From Cunninghamia lanceolata (lineage: Eukaryota; Streptophyta; Pinopsida; Cupressales; Cupressaceae), in the NCBI GenBank assembly GCA_027924645.1, contig BSBN01000297.1, forward strand, positions 9,114,001-9,178,000: DNA of 64,000 nt, given 5' to 3'. Positions 12,901 to 25,075 of the stretch are shown here, piece after piece; position 1 is the stretch's first letter; the number at the start of each line of letters is the position of its first letter. A program made the translations under genes and the position numbers. Under the pieces are notes generated by a model that was given only the letters and a program-made list of their open reading frames with translations, was not told the origin of the DNA and did no database searches.

Positions 12901-13076
12901 CTTCTGACAAAGTCGGTAAGACAAAAGATAGAATTCCTAGGCTACGTTTCATCGTTTCTTAAAATCTTATTTTGTTAAAAAAAATTCTTAAAATCTTATT
13001 TTGTCAAACTTTGGGTTTAGGGTTGAGAGACTTAATAAAAATTAAGGAGACTTAAGAGGGAATTCACAATTTCACA

Positions 13077-13084
13077 CTATATAA
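13077..13084 (+). promoter_or_regulatory. TATA-like sequence before ORF B
   Basis: TATATAAG lies only 3 bases before the ATG at 13,087. If it were a working TATA box, transcription would begin downstream of that ATG, so either the box is fortuitous or the first 30 or so codons are not used. Confidence 0.25.
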
Positions 13085-13086
13085 GC

Positions 13087-16000
13087 ATGTCTACCACCAC
13101 TAGCAGACCAGACAAAGTTTTTGGGAAAGACAGAGCAAGTTCTGATAGAAAAATAGATTATTTTGGACTGCCTAAAACCTTAGGTTTGACTGATGAATAC
13201 CATGATATTTATGATCCTAGCATCTATGGTAAACTTAGCTCAGAACTTAGATTTTCATGTGAGAATAAGGCTACCAAGAAAAATCAAGTTAATAGTATCA
13301 ATGCACCATGGGTAACTAGATTAGGGCGCATGATGTTACATGAGGTTTTCCCTTGTCTAGAATTTATCATGGTCTATACCCACAATTATGATGATAACAA
13401 AAGAGAAATTGTAAATAAGGACACCAAAGAAGAAATTGTATCCATTAATGTAGAAGAATTTGGAATAGTGTTGGGGTTTACAACTGAAGAATTTGGAGAC
13501 ATCCACATTGACCTAGAAAAGCTTGCTAGTGATTATGAAGCAACCGATGAAAGGGACAAAAATGTTTTCCTAAATAAAATAGTTCAAGAAAAAAAAGTTG
13601 AAAAGTAAGCATAAGCCTTCTTATCCTTTGCAAATTTTTAAATCATGGGCTCGGGATACTATTTCCATGCTAGCATTTTGCCTTGGACTAGATAGCAATT
13701 GGGAAGTGGATGCAAGCTTCCTTGAAATGGTATATAATATCCATTCTAGTATTGGTTTACATGTCAAATATAAATTTATTGAGCACATTGTACAATCCAT
13801 GCATAAATAATTTTTAATGATTAAAGGAGGTTCCACCAAGACATTTAGGTTCACAATCTACTTGTGCTATTTTTTCCTATTCAAATTTAGTGGAATGTTT
13901 CAGCCCAACAAACTTTAGATTCATCCCTATAGTAATACTAAGGAAAAGAAAATGGCTCCAATATATGAATGGACCACTAAGATAAGGATGCATGATTCTC
14001 AAAGGAACTACAATCATTTTGTAGACTACTTTTTGGCTCCATTGCATCAAGCAGTTACAAATAGTCCAATGCCTACATTTCCTATATCATGTAGAGATTT
14101 CATTCAACTAGGAAAAGAAATACAATTGGCTGATTGGTACTTATTGGAAGAATATACTGTGTTAAGATTTTATGGATCAGGAGTAAAGCCATACAAACTT
14201 CCAATACATGTGATAGAAAGGGTTTTTTCATTGGATTATGTATGGCAAATGCAGAGTACTGATGAACTACACTTTGCTAGTCAGCAAAAGAAGACCTTAT
14301 TTCCTTCTTTACATGTTTCATGTGGAGGGTTCACATTGGAGAGAAAAGCATTTAAGGTGGCACATGATCTTTTGAAATTTTTTAATTTTTATGTTGTCTG
14401 TCACTGGAAGTATGATCCATGTGACACCATTAAAACAATGATTGTGGCCAATAGGAATGTTGCAAGTAGAATTCAACATCAAAGTAAACCCTTTCTTTAA
14501 AACTTGAGAAACAAGGATTCTTGGGATGAGGTCAAAATAGCAATGGAGAAAATTGTTGCTAAGAAAAGTATTTCTTTTCAATAATTGTTAGCAGAAATTA
14601 TGGCATTGCACCAAAATATAGGAGCACTAGTAGACAATGAAATGAGGAGGCACAACAATTTTTATGGAAAAAGTGATAAATTGTCTATTAGGGTAAACAT
14701 GCGAGATCCTCTAGATGAGTCTGTTACAAACAAATATTGGTCACGATAAAAAATTACTATATTTTGGTCTATGAGGAAGGAGCTAGGTGAACCAAGAACT
14801 ATTATAGCGTATGGATAAATCGATGAAGATGAAGAGTTTAGTAAATTGTAGAATATAGAACATCCCAATGATGAAGATGAAGAAACTAATAGTGATGATG
14901 AACCTGATGATCATACAGATGAACAAAGCAATTTTAAACCTAGTTTAAGTTAGGTCACTAAAGAATCATATACTTTAGGAGTAGACATAGCTGAAAATAT
15001 GGGTTATCATGGTAGTGGTTTGGGGTCCCAAGGACAAGGAATTTGGAACCCAATAGATTTAATCACCAGAAAACTAGTTGATAAACGAGGCCTTGGAGCT
15101 GAATTAGTTGATCAAATAGACCAAAGGCATACAAGTACAACCGAAAGAATTCATTTTGTTACAATTTCAAATCCTAATCCTCATAGTCAGATGTAATCAC
15201 AACTTGGACATGCCCATTGTGCAGAGCCTAGTGTGACCGGCACTACCACTGGTGGAGTACTCAGTCAACATGTGCTACAACAATAGGTCCAACAATAAAT
15301 TACACACAAGAGGACACCAATACAAGATGCCACACAAACACTTAGTGATCAAGGGATACAAAAGAGACAAAGGATTATGACAGGTCCAAGTCCAACTACT
15401 AGTTCCACCACATAGGAGTTATTTCCAGGCACTCCCCCAGTTAGTGTGGTTGTAACATAAATTGCAATTACTCCTATTTCTTCACCATTCAAGAATTACC
15501 TTATTTCTGCATCCCCAGGTTTTGATTACATTCAAGAGTTTAAAAAGAAATCAGAATTGTATAAAAAAAAGAAGCAACTAATGGAGAGTGTGTCTGATGT
15601 AACTTTAGAGCCTGCAACAACCATGATATTACCCACATTTGACACAAATTTAGAAATCATGGAGTACACAATTGTTGTTCCCATAGTTCAAAATAAACTA
15701 GAAAATTAGATGGATCGATCTGAATTTTAGATGAGCAGTTTGCAATTTGATTTTTCTGGATTAAAAAATACTGACAAAATTAATATATCAAAGAAGAACA
15801 ATGGATTGGTGTACACATCATTGATAAAGCATGATAGAGAGAAAAACAAAGTTACAAAATCAAATAGAAAAATTACAGGCAGACTAGAGATGGAATTGAA
15901 TGGACTGAAGAAAAGGTTAGATGAGAGAAAAAAGAAATATGATGGAGAAAAATCTACTTTAGAAAAATTAAGAAAAAGCATTGGGAAAGCAAATGAACAG

Positions 16001-16788
16001 TGAAAAAAAAATTGGAGAAAGACAGAAAAAAATGAAACATTGGTTGTAGAGCTTATGAAAGAAAAAAATGAAATAAAATCTTGTCAAAATAAGTTAAATA
16101 AATTTTGTAGACAAACAATGAGGCACATGAAACAAAAGATCTAGGAGGAAATAAGTAGAGGATTGATCATTTGTGTGAATTATTTCAATTTATTGATGCC
16201 AAGAGACTACATCATAATAAGCTAAGCAAATATTTAATGGACAACAAAAATGTGCAACTACAGGTAGAAGAGAAATCTGCAAATCAAGTTCTAGAAATAG
16301 TCTACAAAGCCAGTGACAATGAATTGATTTCAAAAGGCATTACTAATCAGATTGAAGCCTCAATGAAGGTGACATCTATCATTCAAAAATGTTCAAGAAT
16401 GCGTGAAACAACATAATTTTTTATTGAGGCTGCAACAAAGATTAAGGAGGATGAAAAGGTAAGGAACTTGACAAAGCTTGGTTTGCCATAGGTTTTTGAC
16501 ACAAATGAGCGATTGATTGGAAAGGATAATTTCATAAAGAAAATGGAGGATGCAAGGAAGATTGATTTGGACCAATTTCCTCAGAACCCAGATGAGGTAA
16601 CCTTTTTGGATTGCATCAAACCACTACTAATCTTGAATGTATCTTTGGCTGAAAAATTCAAGTGAAGATCCAAATTGAAATTTGATCATACATTATTAAC
16701 AAAAATTCAATTCAGACGACATCAGCTAGAAGAAATGACAATGCCACCACTTGAACAGTGGATTTTCCTAAAAATGATGTTAGAATGA
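13087..16788 (+). pseudogene. Giant ORF B, unknown mobile-element protein (broken)
   Basis: About 1,230 codons from ATG at 13,087. The family is unknown but homologous to ORFs A and C. The shared N-terminal motif is at 13,438-13,539 (V-S-I-N ... V-L-G-F ... I-D-L-x5-D-Y-E). An acidic stretch at about 14,860-14,935 (E/D-rich, D-D-E-P-D-D) is followed by a G-x-G-x-G patch at 15,001-15,040 and by the basic motif Q-K-R-Q-R-I at 15,359-15,376. The end is lysine/glutamate-rich and coiled-coil-like (15,790-16,400). The frame changes at poly-A runs near 13,590 and 16,005. There are roughly eight TAA and eight TAG stops, nearly all where CAA/CAG would fit; TGA appears only near the end. Unlike A, TAA is as common as TAG. 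No transposase, gag or pol motif is visible. Confidence 0.7.
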
Positions 16789-17039
16789 TTTGTTATTGAT
16801 AATATGAGTTTCCAAGTTCTAACTCAGCTCTGTGTAGAGTTGTCTTTGAACAAGATTTTACATTGTCTCTATGTATTCCTTCATTTGAAAATAAATAGAA
16901 AACTCAAATTCAGTAATGTGTTGATGTTCAATTATCTATATTATTTATGTTATCAATTGAATATAAACTCTGGTTTCAACTACTACAACAATTGTTGATG
17001 TTCATTGTTCTATATCCTATGATTGTTAATATGTTAAGC

Positions 17040-18205
17040 TAAAGTTATTTACCATTTCAAATGTTTTATTCACATGCCATTGAGACCGCCCACTATCCCT
17101 CTGGCTTCACCAGTGTTTAGATCTACGACAACGGGGTAGCGAGGAACGGTCCAGAATAAGTCGAGGCCCATCAACTTGCATGCTATTTAACCTCCTTAGT
17201 CATCCACCTAGTATCTTAACTTTTTTTATCATCAGATGGTTAAGATTAAAAACATCTTACTACATATTTTCCCATGTGCTTTATAATTCCTTTAAGTAGC
17301 TCGCTATTTAAAACCTAGTGTAACTCATTTGAAATATTTGACAAAAAATTTCATGTCATGTCTTCTAAAGTGTCTTCAACAGTCCAAATGAAGACACGCG
17401 TCATCTCTTTGCTATCCCTCTAAGAGATGAAAGCTTTTGGTGGGCTCCCCGCGAGCTAGTGGGGAATGACCCAGATTGACTCTAAAGATGTTGATTTTTA
17501 ATGCTTTGATGTTCAACGTCTATATGGACGATGGGTTCCACTTTGATAGGTAATAGGTGTCACTAGCATGCTATCCATCTAGATTTCTTAAAACATCATT
17601 TTATTCAAGCAAGCTGATGGGAAGCGGTCAGGGTTCAATCTACGAGATCCAATGGCTCCCATTAATGTTCAAATATGCACATGCAAATTGTTTGTGACTT
17701 ATAAGTGGACATCCCTAGGTTGATGGGACAAAGGGACATAAAAACTTTGGGGGTCAAGACTTAAGATAAAAGATGAAATATTTAACCCCTTTAAACATTT
17801 TTTTGATGCATAATGTTCCCAACCAAGTGGTGACCGATGAGACAAGGCAAAGGGGCTGGTAATACTAATAGGTTTGATGGCTTAAGTGTGAACTTGGATG
17901 ACTGAGGTTTGGGAACCAGTGGTAACAAGTCAACTTAAAATTATAACTCAAAAGGCTAAAAGGTTAGGTTTAGGTATGAAATGAAGACAAACCCTAAACC
18001 AGTGGATCAAATGGTCTATTGTAGGAGTATATTTCATTTTCTAACATAATTGCGAATAAGGCACTAATCAAAATAATTCATAAACTATGAAAAATGATGT
18101 AAAATCACATATCAAATCAAAAACCAAAATTCTACTTTACTTCAAATTTTTTTATGTTTTATGTACAAATCAACTTTAGTCAGGAAATATTAAGCATTGA
18201 GTTGA
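17040..18205 (-). repeat. Right inverted repeat of element B
   Basis: Its reverse complement runs parallel to 1-800. It contains counterparts of GGGAAATTCCTCAGCAAGATG (17,240-17,275), AGCCATCAAA...CCAGCCCCTT (17,850-17,890) and CCGTTCC...CCCGTTGTC (17,125-17,150). About 300 extra bases near 17,400-17,720 have no counterpart on the left. It holds only one copy of the 398-bp unit that is duplicated on the left. Confidence 0.55.
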
Positions 18206-18390
18206 ATGATGAATCACTAAGTACATGTAAAACTTATTAGTATGACACAATTAAAATATGAAATAATTAATAATATGTTTAAAGTGTATTCAATTTGGTT
18301 CACAATTTCAAGGAATACAATATAAAATATGATCAACTACAGTTTTGGAATATAATTCATGAAATGCAGTATAAATACCTTAAAATTGCT

Positions 18391-21344
18391 AATTCACTTC
18401 CATTTCCCAAATCGAGTCAGGGTCCTCAAATTGATGTTTAGATAAAGAAAAAGAGTCATCTTGATTCTGAGTCTAGTCTTCATTTTCTTTGTCTTGATTC
18501 TGAGTCTCAAAGTCAAATTCATCAGTCATTGTGTCACTGTCATTTGTCCCACCACCACCAACGTTTGAACTTGAAGTGTTACACAACCCTCTTCTTTCGC
18601 ATATGGACTTCCAGATTGTAAGTGCCCTTTCATAAGGAAATTTTTTAACATTATATGCACTTCCTAACAACCTCAAGCAATTTTCCAAATTCTTGTCTAG
18701 TTTGTTTCTTATCTTTGATTTCAAAAACCCCAATGCACCAAAAACTCTCTCATCTTCCACTGAACCCAATATCATTGTTTGACATAAATCAACAAGTTTG
18801 AAATATTCTGATATCAAATCATGTAATATTTCACTCTAACCCAAGTTTTTCCAAGCCTTTGTTATTGATCCCGCTCTGAAGGGATTCTCCATGGCTTTAA
18901 ACTGGTCTATCATACTTCTTGCAAACGACTACATTGTCCTGTAAGATTATTTCCATCTATAATTCCTTCTATTATCTATCCATTGCATTCTACACTTTTT
19001 GAAAAGTATGCAGTCAAGGTAGTTAAATATTGATGAAAAAAGCTTGGGTTATCTTAGTGGCCTTGAACCCAAAATTGAGGATACACAATAGACATCAAGT
19101 ATTTCTTCTCAAGGGAATCGATTATAAATCTATGTTGAAAGATTACTTGCAATTTCTTTCAAATTATTCTTAACAGATTCGACAATGCCATCAAAATCTT
19201 CCTTTCTAACAGGCACTTCTCTGATAGAGCGCCTGATCGTCTTACAATGGTGCATTGGTATCTAAAATCCATGTACAAAGTCACATAACTCCCCACTTGC
19301 ATTAAACTATAAATAATTTTTAGGATGATTCAAATCTGTAATTATCTACCACCTATAAAAATTTGGGCTTTGATAAGTTAGATCTAGATATAGATTATCA
19401 AGGATCATGCATGTCATTCTACATAGTTTGGTATACTCATAGATATACATAGTTCTATCTTGGGCTTTCTTCACAAATTTCATCTAACATGGGGAGAAGA
19501 CTAGCTAAAGTTAAGAGTGTCTCCATATCGCTTAACCTATGTAAGAGGTCAAGAACTTTGTCTATTGTGTTGTGATGCATGTACATTATTCCAATCAAGG
19601 ATGGATATTCTAAAAGAACTTGTTGCATTGGTCCATGCAAGGAGATCCATCTGATATCAACATCTTTAAGAAGCTTGTTTCCTTCTATTATTCCCTAAGA
19701 AAATTTTTGAAATTCCACAAAACGTTTGGGACTTCGGTAGAAGTATGCGTGGAGCTCACAGACTAGATTTTCAACAATTGATACTATAGGAAACTTGCTT
19801 ACAATTTTAAATGCTAAATTCATTCTATGGGCCATGCAGTGAATGGAAAGCATGTATGGTGCAGAAGTAGTTTGTAATTTTTTGCAAAGACCAGTCCTAT
19901 GACCTTGCATTACTGCAGCTCCATCAGCTCCTACACACACCAACTTTTTGGCACTTATCAGGTCATCCATACCTATAATTTCATTCAAAGACTTCTTAAC
20001 TAGTTCAAAAAGATTTTGTGATGTTGAACTACCCTTCATTTTATGAACATAGAGTAGATGAGCTTAGTGGACATGTTCTTTTACAATATACACATGCATA
20101 CAGACCCAAAAGTATTATCTACCGTAGTAACTTCATCTAAAGATAATGCAATGAAGTTTGACTCTTTTACATTCTCCTTTAAATCTTGCTTTTCCACCGC
20201 AATAAGACAGTATGCCCATTTGCATCTAGTGTTTATTGACCAATGTGTGCTAGGATAGTGAGGAACACTCAAAAAAGATAATACATTACTATACTCTAGG
20301 TAGTCTATCATAGGACGCCTTTCTAGACAAAATATGAAAAACAACACTCATTTGAATAGTTTTTGCCAGTTGTACTCCTTCCATTGCTTTTCCAAATTGA
20401 GCCTTGATTGTACCTCCACTTGCAGAAAGCTTCATCATTCTTTTCTTATGCTCATCATATTCCATGCCATACTTCACATGAAGACATTCTTCCTTTGATT
20501 TCTATCTTACTACTGATTTTTCCTTTCCGTCTATGATTTGTTTTTCATAAACTTTACCTATACGCTTTTCTATAGTGTCAATCTTTAGCTGTAATTTCTT
20601 GTCTCTTTTACATTTCCAACCACAAATCATATACTTGCATTCTATTGGTTGTTCATCTTTGTTTTCTTTTTCTATTGGTTCAATGAATAGGTACCTTGAC
20701 ACCCAATCAAGATGAAAATTCCTTGACATTTCCCACTCACACCCTAGTTTTGAATCTTTTGATTTGCCTTTTCTTTTCTTCTTGCCAACATCATCTATAG
20801 CACCAGCATTTTCTTTTTCATCCAAGTCAATTATCTCAATCTGGCTAACTGGGGTATCCCTTAGAACATCTTCTACAGTATTTCCATCCTCATTCTGGCT
20901 AACTAGGGTTTCCCTTGGAACATCTTTTGTAGTATTGCCATCCTCATTTTGGCTAACTAGGGTATCCCTTGGAACATCTTGTGTGGTATTGCCATCCTCA
21001 TTCTAGCTAACCAGTGTATCCCTTGGAACATCTTTTGTGGTATTGCCATCGTCATTCTGGCTAACCTGGGTATCCCTTGGAACATCTTCTATGGTATTGC
21101 CATCCTCGTTTGACTCAATGGCAATCCCACCTTCTAGTGGTGGTGAGGTATTGCGAATGGTTTCTTCAAAAATATTTGGTGCAAGAGTTGATGATGTAGC
21201 TTCATCTTGATTTGATGGATCAGAAACATTGCCAGTTCCAAAGTAAGACTCTATACTAACTCCATGTTTTTGACATTTTGATGGCCACCCAGTCCCTTCA
21301 CCATCCTAAGGAGTCTTACCCTTGTTGTACTTGTGACTTGACAT
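18391..21344 (-). pseudogene. hAT-like transposase (decayed)
   Basis: DNA transposase of the hAT superfamily, TTF-zinc-finger/ZNF862-like lineage: a cut-and-paste enzyme. The ATG is at 21,344 (M-S-S-H-K-Y). Next come an acidic region with five 18-residue repeats (21,105-20,836) and a Lys-rich region with C-x-W-E and C-x4-W-x-C segments around 20,710-20,600. The core follows with the family signatures V-G-A-D-G-A-A-V-M-Q-G and H-C-M-A-H-R-M-N-L-A (about 19,960-19,810) and S-P-K-R-F-V-E-F-Q. The C-terminal part near 18,817-18,560 has D-E-R-V-F-G-A-L-x-F-L-K-S-K, typical of the dimerisation end. In-frame stops such as those in T-P-*-D-G-E near 21,307 fit lost Gln codons, and frames change near 20,340 and between 19,450 and 18,820. 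Terminal inverted repeats were not identified. Confidence 0.85.
20836..21105 (-). repeat. Five 54-bp tandem repeats in the hAT coding region
   Basis: Five in-frame 54-bp units start at 20,836, 20,890, 20,944, 20,998 and 21,052. Each encodes an 18-residue repeat of the form Q-N-E-D-G-N-T-T-x-D-V-P-R-D-T-L-V-S. Because 54 is a multiple of three the frame is kept, apart from one TAG in the fourth unit. The repeat is acidic and probably disordered. Confidence 0.92.
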
Positions 21345-21888
21345 ATTGATCTATCACTTCGAATAAAAGATGGAAAAAAATGTCTTCTTGTTTAAGGACA
21401 TACTCATAGAATATAGATCACATTCCCTACTAAATATCTTTTTTAAGATTGAATCAAGAATGGAAAAGAGATACAGAAATCTTATAACACTAATACTATG
21501 AAGAAATGATTACTCACCCTTAAGTTTAGGTTTTCACTAACTTGCTATTCATTAATGCAGGAATGCTTGTGTTGTAAGTTTGTAACTTTTCCTAGAATCA
21601 ACTTCAAGGTTCCAACTCCAACTTCTGAAATCTAAATCAAGAGCTCACAAGTTTAGAACTGAACAAAATGTGTAAGAATAAATCAAAGTTTTGATTGTAT
21701 TTATATCAATCCATATTTGCTGAATTCTATGGGAATTCTATATGGTATATTAAAAAATTGGCAAATCCTGCATGATTATATAAGGAATACGATTAAGTGT
21801 CATTGAATCAAACCTCAATGGACTACATACATTGTAATTTCCAAGGCAAATATGGCCCTATGATTAGCACGGAAGTGTCATGGAAATT

Positions 21889-22057
21889 GGTGAAATGGCC
21901 CCTCATAATCAACTACTTGTAAAATGTAATTGGTGAAATGGGTCCTCACATGCAGTGACCATTTAATGGGGTTGGCGAAATGGGTCCTCATGCGTAGCGA
22001 CCATTTAATAGAGTTGGTGAAGTGTGTCCCGATACACAATGTTGTTTTCATAGTATT
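21889..22057. repeat. Four ~42-bp tandem repeats upstream of the transposase
   Basis: Units start at 21,889, 21,932, 21,974 and 22,016 with GG[TC]GAA[AG]TG and end near TTTAAT...GTT. A fifth partial start (GGCGAAT) is at 22,058. The position, about 550-700 bp beyond the transposase start, is where hAT elements often carry subterminal transposase-binding repeats; that role is inferred. Confidence 0.75.
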
Positions 22058-23086
22058 GGCGAATATATAGGTGATTTAGTACTTGCTTCCAAGATTCCAG
22101 GCGAAAATAGTAGTTGCCCCATTTGAAATGCATAGTTTGTTATGCCAAAAATCTTACTTCATTGATTCTCATAAAATAAATCGATGGTGAATGGATATGG
22201 ATTCAACTAATAATATGTAAAATATGGGCAATTTGACTACCCTATTTGATGTGATTTATTCACCAATTCTAACTTGGTCGATATACGATATTCGCCAATT
22301 GGCAAATATTTGCCACTAAAAAAGTCATTGATCATTATGTATTTATTGGTTTATCTCACATCATTTAGTTTAAATAAATGATATTAATATTTAGTCTAAT
22401 TTTCTTTTTCAAGCTTGTAATAGGCGGTCAAAACTCTAGCTCATGCACCTACCCCTCATGTTGATGAAGAGAGATAGCAAATGATTGGGAAGAATCATCA
22501 ACTTGTGATAAGTGATCATTTACTTAAATTTCATTGTATATTTCATGTTTTCTATATTAATATGTATATTTTTTAATTATCTTAATAGGTGGAGCTACAA
22601 AAAAACTTTGAGAGGAAGTTGAGTTGGTAGGGGATAGATGTTAGACATGATATTGGTTCTTTGTCTTCCCAATAGAGAAATACTCATTAATTGTTCTAGG
22701 GCACTTCATAGTTTCTATAAGTTTAGACATTTTGTTTTATGCCTTCACAACATGTCTATATGTAGATTTGTATTTTGCTGGAACATATATCATTGTATGC
22801 CTATATGGCTTTATAAATATACATTTATTTTTTACTAATGTACATATCCTTCTAATCTTATATGGCTTTGTTTATGCATTCATCATATTACTATATGGTA
22901 TTGTGGGCCTTATGTCATTTTCATTACATTATGTATCCCTTAATGGACTTATGGAGATTAATATACATAAATGTCTTATGTATATTGATTTCTTAAATGG
23001 TTTAAATTATTTGAGTGGTTTGAATAATAAGGCTTAAGATTAAACTTATTGTTCCAAGAGTGATCATAAATGTTTTGAATGGTTTT
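22058..23086. other. AT-rich sequence without a recognised gene
   Basis: Contains short plus-strand frames (22,638-23,037) of hydrophobic, low-complexity composition that I judge to be chance. ATTCGCCAATTGGCAAATATTTGCC near 22,290 is a short palindrome-rich patch that might belong to the hAT end. Confidence 0.4.
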
Positions 23087-24291
23087 TGTAGACACTTAGA
23101 ATTGACTTGCTCCGCAAACCAATTTCCCATATCTCTACACCACCAATTATCCCTCTTATTAATTAAATAAATTCATTTTATTTAATTAATTTATCCCTAA
23201 TCATCTACCCTTAACCATTTATCCATCCTTTTGTGATCAATTAATTTATTTAATTTATCACTATACCTTACAACACTATCCCTCATTAATTAAATAAATA
23301 TTCCCAATATTTATTTAGTTAATTTATCCATCTCCTAATCCTAGTTAATTAGATAAATCATTCTTATCTAATTAATCTACCATACTAATCAAACTAAACC
23401 TAGCCTAGTTGATTAAATAACAATTATTTAATTAATCTACCCTAGCCTACCTATCCCCTAGAACTAAATTAATTAAGCTAAACACTTAAATAACCTTGCT
23501 TAGCCCATCCTCCCACACACCTTTAAATAAAAATCATTTTTTTATTCAAAGGGTCAAATCTTCTTACCACTCATTTATGACCCTATTACACATGTAAGTG
23601 TACATGTGTCCTTCAACCTTCACACCTCCACATAAAAGTGAATGTTTAATTCACACTCCCCCATGAGTTGAATTTTTAATTCACTTGTCATATCCACTCT
23701 TCTGAAAAATAAATTTTTTATTCATTTTTATCCTTAACACCTTTCCCCATGTGAATTTAAAATTTACAAATAATTAGAGCCCTCCAATCCCATTGACCTA
23801 ATCTCAACCCTGATCTATCTCACCCAACCCTCTTGTGACACTTGTCACAAGACTACAACTTCAATCCTAACCCTAACTCTCAATAATTTATAGCCCTTGA
23901 TCTCAACTTTTAATCCTCACCCTCCTTCCTTTTTTCCAAAAATCTATAAATAAGACCCTCCTCTAAGCCATTTTAATAACTTCTTCTTGCATCCTTACCA
24001 TGCCAAAATTCCTCTAAAATCTCTCAACCTACCCTTACCATGCCAAAATCACTCTAGCCTTATCTCTCATCTCTATCCAATCTATCAATCTATCATCCAT
24101 TCCCTCATCTTATTGTGTTGAGCAAGCAAGGAGCAATCCACATTCAATCTAATCAACTTGGGAAAAGCTAGAGTATTTGGGTGCATTACTCTCCTCCTTA
24201 TCTTGGGGTTTTGGATCACATTTTAAGGTATAACACTTGTTTAATGCATTTGTTTATTGTTTCTACTTTCATTTTGATTCCATAAACTACA
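23087..24291 (+). repeat. 5' LTR of a Gypsy-like element
   Basis: 1,205 bp, starting TGTAGACACTTAG and ending AAACTACA, so the termini are inverted TGTAG...CTACA. It is followed directly by a primer-binding site. The first third is a ladder of AT-rich near-palindromes (TTAATTAAATAAAT and similar). A related LTR start lies in opposite orientation at 62,441-62,918. No 3' LTR was found before 30.4 kb, so the element is truncated or its end was replaced. Confidence 0.82.
23944..23952 (+). promoter_or_regulatory. TATA box in the LTR
   Basis: CTATAAATA about 350 bp before the LTR end fits the promoter that would start the genomic RNA at the U3/R border. The preceding 100 bases are C/T-rich. Confidence 0.6.
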
Positions 24292-24292
24292 T

Positions 24293-24310
24293 TGGCATGC
24301 CCGGTGGGAC
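24293..24310 (+). other. Primer-binding site
   Basis: TGGCATGCCCGGTGGGAC lies one base after the LTR end. Sequences of the form TGGCRTGCCCGGTGGGAC follow LTRs that begin TGTAGACAC in plant Gypsy-type elements. The tRNA used was not determined here. Confidence 0.7.
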
Positions 24311-24371
24311 CCACAAGCTCCATATCTAATGTTGTTTTGAGCTTTTTTGTGCTTTAGACGTGTATTTGTAG

Positions 24372-25075
24372 GTGTAGCACCTTCTATTCATGTAGTAGTG
24401 CTATTTCTTAGAAACATGGTGCAATTTCAACATATTGTGGTGCTATCTCTGACTGTTTTGGTGCCATTTCTAGGTGACGAAACTAGCTCACCTTAGCCTT
24501 AACTTTCTACTTCTCCTTTTTGTTTTCTAACATTTTTAGCATTCTGGCTCTTGATTTTTGCATAAAACACACAGAGACAAGGGGAAACTATGGCAACATT
24601 TTCTTAAAATCCATCCATTGACCGACACTATGTCATATTGGTGCTATTTGAACCTAGATCAATGCTATCCTATCCAAACGACAAGGTAGAAATGACAATA
24701 ACATTTTTGCACCTTCCTACCCTCTTGTGACGCCATCCTCTATATCGACTCTATCTTCCGTTGTGGCGCCATCTTCCAAAGTAGCACCATCTATTCCTAT
24801 GGTGCCATCCTCTTCTGTAGTGCTATTCCTCTGTATATTGGTGCCTTTTTGTATTTTAGCACTATTTATATTTGTATTGGTACTATCTTGTATTCTAGTT
24901 CAATCTTTCAGCATTGTAGCACATTTTATATTTCTGGTACCATTTGTAAATCATTATAGCGCTATTTGTAGGATAGTTGGTCTCTATTCTATCAACTGTC
25001 AGTAGCGCCATTTTTGGTCATTATGGCATGATTTTAGGTTTCTGTGGCACCATCTGTATCTGTTTCTGCACTATT
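24372..25075 (+). repeat. Degenerate GTGCCATC-word repeat in the leader
   Basis: Words such as GTGCTATT, GTGCCATTT, GCACCATCT and GCGCCATC recur every ~20-35 bases in this stretch, and again at 25,945-26,045 (AGTGCCTTC, AGCGCCATC, AGTGCCATT). Spacing and fill-in sequence vary, so it is a degenerate repeat rather than a clean tandem array. It sits in the untranslated leader between primer site and ORF. Confidence 0.6.

Larger units (their letters stand above)
12405..18205 (+). mobile_element. Element B: long-inverted-repeat element with giant ORF
   Basis: About 5.8 kb. ORF B lies between inverted repeats at roughly 12,405-12,900 and 17,040-18,205. Long, diverged inverted repeats around one large gene recall Mutator-like DNA transposons, but I see no MULE transposase motif and could not identify a target-site duplication, so the class is open. 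The same terminal sequence precedes ORF A at the window start, which suggests A and B are members of one family. Alternatively the right repeat pairs with the copy at the window start, giving a composite of over 18 kb. Confidence 0.45.

Noticed and set aside
7311..16788. Reassigned UAG/UAA codons (ciliate-like code) as an explanation for in-frame stops at glutamine positions
   Set aside because: The window is full of plant-type Copia, Gypsy, LINE and hAT sequences with frameshifts as well as stops, and the bias fits CAG/CAA deamination. A variant code would not explain the frameshifts or the broken catalytic motifs.
20764..21006. Plus-strand frame with repeated S-F-W-L-T-R-V-S-L-G-T-S
   Set aside because: Shadow of the 54-bp repeats that encode the transposase repeats on the minus strand.
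22638..23037. Two overlapping plus-strand frames rich in Tyr, Leu, Ile and Phe
   Set aside because: AT-rich low-complexity composition, mutually overlapping frames and no motif; most likely chance.
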